16,201 nt of DNA from Paludibacteraceae bacterium (GTDB taxonomy: Bacteria; Bacteroidota; Bacteroidia; Bacteroidales; Paludibacteraceae): positions 1 through 16,201 of the forward strand of contig JAFXWI010000063.1 in assembly GCA_017542915.1 (NCBI GenBank), written 5' to 3'. A program made the translations under genes and the position numbers. This document shows positions 1-3,847 of the stretch, in pieces. The notes beneath the pieces are model-generated. The model had not been told where the DNA came from. It ran no database searches and worked only from the letters and a program-made list of their open reading frames with translations. Position 1 is the stretch's first letter. Every line of letters starts with the position of its first letter.

Positions 1-195
1 AATTGTGAATACTGCGGCAAAACCCTGCCAAAGGACAAAGCCAACGAGTACGGAGACGTCTTCGTCTGCGATGATTGCGTAAGTGAGTTCTTCGTCAGAT
101 GTGAGCGATGCGATGACCTTGTACATATCGACGAAGCTCACCGCGGATATGACGGCTATCTCTGTGACTGCTGTCACGATGAACTATTTGGTTAA
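1..195 (+). CDS. Double zinc-ribbon protein, C-terminal part (5' truncated by the window)
   Basis: The first 64 codons readable from base 1 end in TAA at 193-195; the start lies outside the window. The visible part is built around two cysteine sets. One is C2-x2-C5 with C23-x2-C26. The other is C34-x2-C37 with C55 and C57/C58. This is the spacing of two four-cysteine zinc ribbons joined by an acidic and aromatic linker. Such proteins bind nucleic acid or act as small adaptors, and they are common as unassigned genes in Bacteroidota phages and plasmids. The stop is only two bases before the start of the replication-initiator-like gene, so the two are probably co-transcribed. No more specific role can be read from the sequence. 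Confidence 0.75.
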   Translation, partial: NCEYCGKTLPKDKANEYGDVFVCDDCVSEFFVRCERCDDLVHIDEAHRGYDGYLCDCCHDELFG

Positions 196-197
196 TT

Positions 198-941
198 ATG
201 AAACTCCTTCTTGACGATAAGATCATAGCCGGGTACGACCTCAATGCCAACGAGGCGTGCATCTTTGCCGCCATCCTCAAAGGTACCCGTGCAGGACGAG
301 GATGGTACGGCAATTACCGCGAACTCGCTGCCGCGATGCCTTTCGTCATGTCACACATGACTGCTCATAGAGCTGTCGAGAAATTGTTGAACTTAGGGTT
401 GTTAGAAAGACGTGAAAATAAATTGTTCGCCTTGTATCAAAATGTTACAGAGCCGTCACAAAATGTTACAACTTTGGAACAAAATGTTACAGACTTGGAA
501 CAAATTGTGCTCCCCCCTAATAACCCCCCTATAATTAATAATAATATGAACGAAAAAGAAAAAGAGCAGCCACGTGCGCTATGCACGCACGATGGCAATG
601 AGCAGCAGGACTGCTTGTTTGAAAAGTTTTGGAAATTTTTCTCTAAGGCTATGCCTACCGAGTTCCACAACCGTAAGGGTGCAACAAAGATCGCTTTCGA
701 GCAGCGTGCCGAGGTTACCCAACGCGCGATGATCGAAGCCGCACAAGAGGGAGCACCCGGACACCCCGGAGATCAACAAAACCCCTATTTCTTTGTGGTG
801 GACTTTCCCGACCCTCAACCCGTCTTCCTCCGAGGAGATGAATCCGGCGACATCGTCCAAGTACGCTACAACGGTGCCTACAAACTCTGCTACAGAGCCA
901 CCATGGAGCTCTTCGGACTCGAATGGGTGCGCGATTGGTAA
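198..941 (+). CDS. Winged-helix replication-initiator-like protein with an internal iteron origin
   Basis: The protein has 247 residues. Residues about 1-85 look like a winged-helix DNA-binding domain: an N-terminal beta strand, the W-Y-G-N-Y-R-E-L-A segment near 36-44, a recognition-helix-like T-A-H-R-A-V-E-K-L stretch, and a wing ending L-L-E-R-R-E-N-K. Residues about 85-115 are a low-complexity linker (repeated Q-N-V-T) encoded by DNA iterons. The C-terminal part (about 143-247) is a compact domain with an F-W-K-F-F start, an N-P-Y-F-F-V-V-D-F motif and a V-Q-V-R-Y-N-G segment. The layout (DNA-binding domain, iteron-encoded linker, C-terminal domain that may recruit a helicase or loader) recalls phage lambda O and DnaD-like initiators. 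I assign the family from layout and remembered relatives, not from a search. A generic HTH regulator is the main alternative. Confidence 0.65.
   Translation: MKLLLDDKIIAGYDLNANEACIFAAILKGTRAGRGWYGNYRELAAAMPFVMSHMTAHRAVEKLLNLGLLERRENKLFALYQNVTEPSQNVTTLEQNVTDLEQIVLPPNNPPIINNNMNEKEKEQPRALCTHDGNEQQDCLFEKFWKFFSKAMPTEFHNRKGATKIAFEQRAEVTQRAMIEAAQEGAPGHPGDQQNPYFFVVDFPDPQPVFLRGDESGDIVQVRYNGAYKLCYRATMELFGLEWVRDW
438..512. repeat. Four iterons at exact 21-bp spacing inside the initiator gene
   Basis: The 12-mer CAAAATGTTACA occurs three times without mismatch at 438-449, 459-470 and 480-491. A degenerate fourth copy, CAAATTGTGCTC, lies at 501-512. All four start 21 bp apart, about two helical turns, so bound proteins would lie on the same face of the DNA. 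The spacing is also seven codons, which keeps the reading frame and gives the Q-N-V-T protein repeat. A weak possible extra copy, TAAATTGTTCGC, lies at 419-430 but is out of phase. Confidence 0.85.
512..565. other. Candidate DNA-unwinding region next to the iterons
   Basis: Immediately after the iterons come two C6 tracts exactly 12 bp apart (CCCCCCTAATAA at 512-523, CCCCCCTATAAT at 524-535). A TAATAATAAT run and an almost pure purine stretch follow, to about 565. An AT-rich, strand-asymmetric block beside iterons is the usual form of a DNA-unwinding element at phage and plasmid origins. Its role here is inferred from position only. Confidence 0.45.
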
Positions 942-954
942 AAGGCTGTTTACC
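937..954 (+). other. Small hairpin carrying the shared 12-mer upstream of the first paralogous gene
   Basis: GGTAAA (937-942) pairs perfectly with TTTACC (949-954) around the loop AGGCTG. The first bases overlap the stop codon of the initiator gene. The 12-mer GGTAAAAGGCTG (937-948) recurs exactly at 3201-3212, upstream of the second paralogue. The rest of the 942-1035 gap holds a second small hairpin (GCGG 1007-1010 with CCGC 1016-1019). No convincing promoter was seen in it. Confidence 0.5.
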
Positions 955-1035
955 TGCGGTGCTCTCCCTCCGCAATATGCCACAAACAATATTTTATGTT
1001 TAACTCGCGGCAATACCGCAAAAATTCAAACTATT

Positions 1036-1329
1036 ATGAGAGTAAATTTAATCCCCGGCTTTAGCGCTGCTTCCGGCACGCTATGCAAAATGCAAAACGC
1101 ACGTATCATCTTGACCACAAGAAAGGCGCCGTCAACCAACCCGAACAAAGTACACATGTACATCCGTTCAGCGGAAAGCTACAAGCGTAAAACGCCACCT
1201 TCCGAAAACGAACAGCGGTGTAGATCTCTCTTTGTTCGCCGACAAGCCTACGTGCAGGAACTACTTGCCTCCGGCGCTTATCACTCCAAAGCCACGGCTT
1301 GGAAAAAAGCAGTAAAGGACATCATTTAA
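1036..1329 (+). CDS. Small protein of unknown function, paralogue A
   Basis: This is a 97-residue basic protein. The frame is open far upstream, but that part overlaps the initiator gene. The ATG at 1036 is preferred because similarity to the protein encoded at 3270-3659 begins just after it. Shared features in order are: G-F-S-A-A-S-G-T-L near residue 8 (G-I-D-H-V-S-G-S-L in the partner); A-P-S-T-N-P-N near 31 (A-P-T-T-N-P-N); and M-Y-I-R-S-A-E-S-Y-K-R-K-T-P near 41 (L-F-I-R-E-A-D-T-Y-K-R-T-T-P). A helical C-terminus ends W-K-K-A-V-K-D-I-I. I do not recognise the family. The basic charge and conserved Y-K-R core would suit a nucleic-acid-binding or virion-associated protein, but that is a guess. 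Confidence 0.7.
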   Translation: MRVNLIPGFSAASGTLCKMQNARIILTTRKAPSTNPNKVHMYIRSAESYKRKTPPSENEQRCRSLFVRRQAYVQELLASGAYHSKATAWKKAVKDII

Positions 1330-1345
1330 ATCAATTGTGAATTGT

Positions 1346-1729
1346 ATGGAAAAGAAAATAATAGCAAGTCCGTACGTGTACGGCACAATCAGCACGCTCC
1401 TTAAATGGGCGAGCCAAAACAAAAAACGCGGTTTCTTCATCGCTCTCTGTGACGATGATAAAACACATGTAGCATTCCAAAATCTCAACAAAGTATCTAC
1501 AGATGCTTCTGCGGTCATCGGTTGTGACCCCGAACTCGTAGCCGCTTTCGAGTCAATAGGGGTCGGAGTGAGTTGCGCATCCGAAGATTTCTTAAAAAAC
1601 CCCAAGTGGATGAAGATTTGCAACGAATTACCCATTGACGATGAGACTTGGCGATGGATCGGTTTTGACTACAAGGACGAGAAGGCTTATCAGTATGATA
1701 AACATATCATTCACCCACGAACCCACTAA
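1346..1729 (+). CDS. Hypothetical protein, 127 residues
   Basis: I do not recognise this protein. It is mildly acidic, with an I-A-S-P-Y-V-Y-G-T-I-S-T-L-L-K-W start, a strand-like G-F-F-I-A-L-C-D-D-D segment near 31-40, and a Trp-rich C-terminal part (N-P-K-W-M-K-I, then E-T-W-R-W-I-G-F). It has no signal peptide, membrane segment or recognisable catalytic motif. The start was set at ATG 1346, 16 bases after the previous stop; a GTG at 1337 in the same frame is an alternative. It lies in the same run of genes as its neighbours and is probably co-transcribed with paralogue A. The 71-base gap that follows contains three tandem 11-bp repeats. Confidence 0.65.
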   Translation: MEKKIIASPYVYGTISTLLKWASQNKKRGFFIALCDDDKTHVAFQNLNKVSTDASAVIGCDPELVAAFESIGVGVSCASEDFLKNPKWMKICNELPIDDETWRWIGFDYKDEKAYQYDKHIIHPRTH

Positions 1730-1738
1730 CACTATTAC

Positions 1739-1771
1739 ATCGATAGTATATCGATATTATCTCGATATTAT
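1739..1771. repeat. Three tandem 11-bp repeats upstream of the gene at 1801
   Basis: The units are ATCGATAGTAT (1739-1749), ATCGATATTAT (1750-1760) and CTCGATATTAT (1761-1771). A degenerate unit, AACACTATTAC, precedes them at 1728-1738. The period is about one helical turn, and two units contain the palindrome ATCGAT. The position, filling the gap between two genes and ending 29 bases before a start codon, suggests an operator or regulatory array. A second iteron cluster is also possible. Confidence 0.7.
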
Positions 1772-1800
1772 TTCGTGTCACCGATTAAATTTTATCAATT

Positions 1801-2160
1801 ATGGAAATCATTCTATCTGAACAATGTAAGTCCCTTACCGGCTCACTCGGAAAAGGTTTCGGCTACTTTATCCAAAAGCGCAGAGCCAAAGACGGATCAG
1901 TACGTTTCTTCTCGCAACGTTCCAAACATCCACCTATCCCTCGCGACGGACATCTGCGGTTTATCTTCGCTTGCGCTGACCTCGCACAATCCAAACTGCA
2001 CATCACCGACATCCGTGTCCCACGTAAAGAACTTATGTATGCCCTTTGGAGAGCTGGTCGCGAAACGCTTGGAGATTATGTCTTTACAGAGCCGGACAAA
2101 TTTCCCAAGACCTTCTCCGCTGCCGATATTAACAACTTTAAAATCGAAAACAACTTATGA
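1801..2160 (+). CDS. Hypothetical protein, 119 residues
   Basis: This basic protein begins M-E-I-I-L-S-E-Q, then S-L-T-G-S-L-G-K-G-F-G-Y-F-I-Q-K-R-R, then a strand-like G-S-V-R-F-F-S-Q-R segment. A D-G-H-L-R-F-I-F-A-C-A-D-L-A-Q motif follows near 50-63, and then D-I-R-V-P-R-K-E-L. I recall similar small proteins of unknown function from Bacteroidota accessory DNA but cannot name a family. It has no signal peptide or membrane helix. Its stop overlaps the next start by four bases (ATGA at 2157-2160), so the two are translationally coupled. The 11-bp repeat array upstream may control the pair. Confidence 0.65.
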   Translation: MEIILSEQCKSLTGSLGKGFGYFIQKRRAKDGSVRFFSQRSKHPPIPRDGHLRFIFACADLAQSKLHITDIRVPRKELMYALWRAGRETLGDYVFTEPDKFPKTFSAADINNFKIENNL

Positions 2161-2378
2161 AAGACAAAGTTTATTTAATGGCGGATATCCTGCCGGAGAC
2201 ACAAAATCGATACCCGCATATTAGCCTTCAGAAATTCAGAACGCTCTATGATGGCTGGAGAGCGAAAGGGATTCGGAATAAAACACATTCGCGTACCTTC
2301 TACACCTATTCGTGGAATAGAGGATGGCTCTCGGAAAAAGATGCTATTTCGTTCCGTGAATACATCGGTTTGTGCTAA
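2157..2378 (+). CDS. Small hypothetical protein, 73 residues
   Basis: This small basic, aromatic-rich protein (many Tyr and Trp; Y-D-G-W-R-A-K-G-I-R-N-K and T-Y-S-W-N-R-G-W-L segments) has no recognisable domain. It starts inside the stop of the preceding gene. It is followed within 25 bases by a perfect palindrome and an intrinsic terminator, so it is the last gene of its unit. It could be a small DNA-binding or accessory protein; nothing in the sequence decides this. Confidence 0.55.
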   Translation: MKDKVYLMADILPETQNRYPHISLQKFRTLYDGWRAKGIRNKTHSRTFYTYSWNRGWLSEKDAISFREYIGLC

Positions 2379-2380
2379 AA

Positions 2381-2394
2381 GACTAAATTTAGTC
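2381..2394. promoter_or_regulatory. Perfect 14-bp palindrome
   Basis: GACTAAATTTAGTC is a perfect inverted repeat. It sits three bases after the stop of the preceding gene, upstream of a terminator and a promoter. It is a candidate protein-binding site; no regulator is encoded nearby to connect with it. Confidence 0.45.
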
Positions 2395-2400
2395 CGAAAT

Positions 2401-2431
2401 GAACTCACTTTTTTGGTGGGTTCGTTTTTTT
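2401..2431 (+). terminator. Rho-independent terminator
   Basis: GAACTCAC (2401-2408) pairs with GTGGGTTC (2416-2423) over 8 bp with one G-T pair and a 7-base loop. A run of seven T (2425-2431) follows. It ends the unit of small genes before the holin-like gene. The loop and 3' arm contain the upstream box of the next promoter. Confidence 0.8.
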
Positions 2432-2443
2432 GTTGTACCTTTG
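2412..2443 (+). promoter_or_regulatory. Bacteroides-type promoter for the holin-like/DUF5675 genes
   Basis: TTTG at 2412-2415, a 20-base spacer and TACCTTTG at 2436-2443 match the Bacteroidota primary sigma consensus (TTTG at -33, TAnnTTTG at -7) without mismatch. Transcription would start near 2449-2451, leaving a very short leader before the ATG at 2465. Confidence 0.85.
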
Positions 2444-2464
2444 CACCCGAAATCGAAAAACACC

Positions 2465-2698
2465 ATGAAAAACGCACAACTCATACAACTCATCATCGCT
2501 GCGATACTATCAATCGGCGGTTTGGCTTTGCTCTACTGCGGAGCATGGTTCGCGCCGCAGGGAGAGATCCACGAGACAGTCCTCATCGCTTTCGGAGAGG
2601 TGGCGACTTTCGCAGGATCGATCATCGGAATTGATTATCACTATAAATCGAAATACCATGAGAACCATAAAACTAATCCGCACCAAGAAGGACAATAA
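2465..2698 (+). CDS. Holin-like small membrane protein
   Basis: This 77-residue protein has two likely membrane segments: about 6-28 (L-I-Q-L-I-I-A-A-I-L-S-I-G-G-L-A-L-L-Y) and about 39-54 (T-V-L-I-A-F-G-E-V-A-T-F-A-G-S-I-I-G). A charged tail ends N-H-K-T-N-P-H-Q-E-G-Q. The start was set at ATG 2465, just after the promoter; the frame is open further upstream, but that part overlaps the terminator. Size, two helices and a polar tail fit phage holins and small unassigned membrane proteins of Bacteroidota phages. A DUF5675 gene begins inside its 3' end (2658), consistent with a lysis cassette. The holin role is inferred from topology and neighbours only. Confidence 0.65.
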   Translation: MKNAQLIQLIIAAILSIGGLALLYCGAWFAPQGEIHETVLIAFGEVATFAGSIIGIDYHYKSKYHENHKTNPHQEGQ

Positions 2699-3038
2699 AG
2701 CCATCCGCGGCACGCTCTCCTATCAGATGCGAAACCGAGAGTACGAGTTAGAGACCTTCACCTCGCCAACACTCGAAAACGCCGATTACCTCATCCCTGC
2801 CGGAACGTACCCCGTGGAAAACACTTGGTCGCCTAAGTTCAAAAAGTTCCTGCCCCTCATAATGGACGTACCCGACCGAGACGGAATACGCATCCACAAA
2901 GGCACAATCCCCGAGCACTCGAAAGGCTGTGTGCTGCTGGATTTAGCAGGGATGAGCAATATAACTGTTTTGTTTAACCAATTAGCGTTTGAAGATGAAA
3001 AAGCACAAATCGAAATCATTGACCGTTATGCTGCTTAG
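2658..3038 (+). CDS. DUF5675 family protein, possible cell-wall enzyme
   Basis: This 126-residue protein starts at ATG 2658 and overlaps the holin-like gene by 41 bases. Central motifs are I-P-A-G-T-Y-P-V near 46-53, F-L-P-L-I near 64-68, and R-D-G-I-R-I-H-K-G-T at 74-83. Eight residues after His80 comes S-K-G-C-V-L-L (Ser88, Gly90, Cys91). This order matches DUF5675 proteins of Bacteroidota phages and prophages. The paired H-x-G and S-x-G-C motifs resemble the active site of L,D-transpeptidases (His plus S-H-G-C), but the spacing is shorter, so enzymatic activity is a hypothesis. Next to a holin-like gene it is the best candidate for the wall-active member of a lysis module. Confidence 0.75.
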   Translation: MRTIKLIRTKKDNKAIRGTLSYQMRNREYELETFTSPTLENADYLIPAGTYPVENTWSPKFKKFLPLIMDVPDRDGIRIHKGTIPEHSKGCVLLDLAGMSNITVLFNQLAFEDEKAQIEIIDRYAA

Positions 3039-3201
3039 CGCGGTCATCCTCGGAGCAGTCACCCTCGGAGCAATGTCCTGCAAAGCGTGGCGTACCGTCA
3101 CCACCACCTCCACCTACGTGCAGTCCTCCGACTCCACCAAAACGACCACCACCATCTCCACCAAAACGGAAGAGGTGTATCAAGGTGCTAAAAAGAAATA
3201 G
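2995..3201 (+). CDS. Small Thr/Ser/Lys-rich lipoprotein-like protein
   Basis: This 68-residue protein overlaps the DUF5675 gene by 44 bases. ATG 2995 is preferred to the TTG at 2989. It has a strongly basic N-terminus, one hydrophobic helix (about 9-27) and Cys29 after A-M-S, an imperfect lipobox because residue -3 is Ala. The remaining 40 residues are polar and repetitive (T-V-T-T-T-S-T-Y-V-Q-S-S-D-S-T-K-T-T-T-T). It would be a membrane-anchored surface or periplasmic tether. A very small lipoprotein nested with a holin and a wall enzyme recalls o-spanins of the Rz1 type, and also the tiny 'smalltalk' proteins of Bacteroidota accessory regions. Neither identification can be proven here. Confidence 0.6.
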   Translation: MKKHKSKSLTVMLLSAVILGAVTLGAMSCKAWRTVTTTSTYVQSSDSTKTTTTISTKTEEVYQGAKKK

Positions 3202-3228
3202 GTAAAAGGCTGCCTATTAAAAGAATAG
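3197..3228 (+). other. Alternative hairpins upstream of paralogue B, with the shared 12-mer
   Basis: AATAGG (3197-3202) pairs perfectly with CCTATT (3213-3218), and the CTATT part (3214-3218) can instead pair with AATAG at 3224-3228. The loop of the first hairpin includes most of GGTAAAAGGCTG (3201-3212), identical to 937-948 upstream of paralogue A. Two exclusive hairpins before a gene can act as a switch; this is only a structural observation. Confidence 0.4.
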
Positions 3229-3269
3229 TCTGTTTATTAAGGTATTAACCATGAAAAACACAAATCATT

Positions 3270-3659
3270 ATGGGAAAAGTTAAGTATGCAACCGGTATTG
3301 ACCACGTCTCCGGTTCTTTGGCTAAGCCGAAAGTAAAAGATGGTCACTCTTGCGGTACCTACCTCATCGGTACTCACCGTAACGCTCCGACCACCAACCC
3401 CAATTGTACTCGTCTCTTCATCCGTGAGGCAGACACGTACAAGCGTACGACTCCGGTCACTGCCTTAGAGACCAAGGCTCGTTCTCGTTTCGCGGCAGTA
3501 TCCCTCGCCGTAAAAGAGCGTGCGGTCGACCTCTCGAAGATGTCTTCCGACCAGCTGGCTTTCGCAGCTCAGAAAGACCTCGCCGATGGCAAAAAGACCA
3601 TGCGTGCCTACCTCTGGAAGATCTGCGGCGAAGCGTATGATCAGGAGCACAACGGCTAA
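3270..3659 (+). CDS. Small protein of unknown function, paralogue B
   Basis: This 129-residue basic protein is related to the one at 1036-1329 over most of its length. It shares a G-x-x-x-x-S-G-[ST]-L start, A-P-T-T-N-P-N, L-F-I-R-E-A-D-T-Y-K-R-T-T-P and a W-K-containing helical end. It has an insert after the start (P-K-V-K-D-G-H-S-C-G-T) and a longer C-terminal helical region (S-S-D-Q-L-A-F-A-A-Q-K-D-L). It has no signal peptide or membrane segment. Codons here look like those of a well-expressed gene (many C-ending Lys/Thr/Arg-box codons), but I did not compute an index. It is the last gene before the strong terminator. The family is unknown to me; a structural or nucleic-acid-binding role would fit but is not shown. 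Confidence 0.7.
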   Translation: MGKVKYATGIDHVSGSLAKPKVKDGHSCGTYLIGTHRNAPTTNPNCTRLFIREADTYKRTTPVTALETKARSRFAAVSLAVKERAVDLSKMSSDQLAFAAQKDLADGKKTMRAYLWKICGEAYDQEHNG

Positions 3660-3662
3660 GCC

Positions 3663-3684
3663 GATGTACAAATGTACGATGTAC
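3663..3684. repeat. GATGTAC short tandem repeat
   Basis: GATGTAC occurs at 3663-3669 and 3678-3684, with AAATGTAC between them at 3670-3677, directly after the stop of paralogue B. Each unit carries the palindrome GTAC. It resembles the short heptad repeats found elsewhere in this window at gene borders, but the sequence differs. Confidence 0.55.
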
Positions 3685-3691
3685 GAAGGAA

Positions 3692-3727
3692 GAAAAATCG
3701 CTCAAATCGGGCGATTTTTCGCTTTTT
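3692..3727 (+). terminator. Strong rho-independent terminator closing the accessory block
   Basis: GAAAAATCGC (3692-3701) pairs perfectly over 10 bp with GCGATTTTTC (3711-3720), with a 9-base loop that can close further by two pairs. GCTTTTT follows. The A and T arms also make it usable in the opposite direction. It separates the accessory genes from the efflux promoter immediately downstream. Confidence 0.88.
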
Positions 3728-3728
3728 A

Positions 3729-3760
3729 TTTGCATATGTCAAAAAAAAACACTAATTTTG
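3729..3760 (+). promoter_or_regulatory. Bacteroides-type promoter of the RND efflux operon
   Basis: TTTG at 3729-3732, exactly 20 bases, then TAATTTTG at 3753-3760. The spacer starts CATATGTC and continues with nine A. The same arrangement is found in the metK and mutA promoters of this window. Transcription should start about 3766-3768, giving a leader of about 80 bases. Confidence 0.88.
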
Positions 3761-3770
3761 CACCGCTTTT

Positions 3771-3805
3771 TATGCGCATGTATGTGATGTGCATATATGC
3801 GCATG
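3771..3805. promoter_or_regulatory. Candidate operator: two TATGCGCATG boxes
   Basis: TATGCGCATG occurs at 3771-3780 and 3796-3805. Each copy contains the palindrome ATGCGCAT, and a related ATGTGCATAT lies between them. The boxes start 25 bp apart and lie just after the expected transcription start, where a repressor would block elongation. No regulator gene is adjacent, so the protein is unknown. Confidence 0.5.
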
Positions 3806-3847
3806 GTAAATAATAAAGAATAAGAACACGAAATTAATCGACAAATA

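Larger units (their letters stand above)
1..3727 (+). mobile_element. Probable phage- or plasmid-derived accessory block (left end outside the window)
   Basis: All genes here are short, on one strand and closely packed, and most cannot be assigned to housekeeping families. The block contains a replication-initiator-like gene with internal iterons, a holin-like small membrane protein, a DUF5675 protein of the kind common in Bacteroidota phages, a small lipoprotein and zinc-ribbon coding sequence. It stops at a strong intrinsic terminator, after which ordinary chromosomal genes begin. No integrase, capsid, portal or relaxase gene is visible, and no attachment site could be defined. The block could therefore be the end of a larger integrated element, a decayed remnant, or a satellite. 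Seen: gene order, iterons, terminator. Inferred: mobile origin. Confidence 0.5.

Noticed and set aside
793..1035. Upstream extension of paralogue A to an ATG at 793
   Set aside because: The extension overlaps 149 bases of the initiator gene, and similarity to the paralogue at 3270 begins only after the ATG at 1036.
1739..1771. CRISPR array
   Set aside because: The 11-bp units are contiguous with no spacers, so this is a tandem repeat and not a CRISPR. No cas genes are present in the window.
3251..3283. Ten-codon open frame overlapping the start of paralogue B, as a possible leader peptide
   Set aside because: It has no run of regulatory codons and no linked terminator; an A-rich leader easily gives such a frame by chance.
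3663..3684. GATGTAC repeat as an attachment site of the accessory block
   Set aside because: No matching copy is visible at the left side, because the left end is outside the window, and no integrase or tRNA gene is present. It is kept only as a short repeat.
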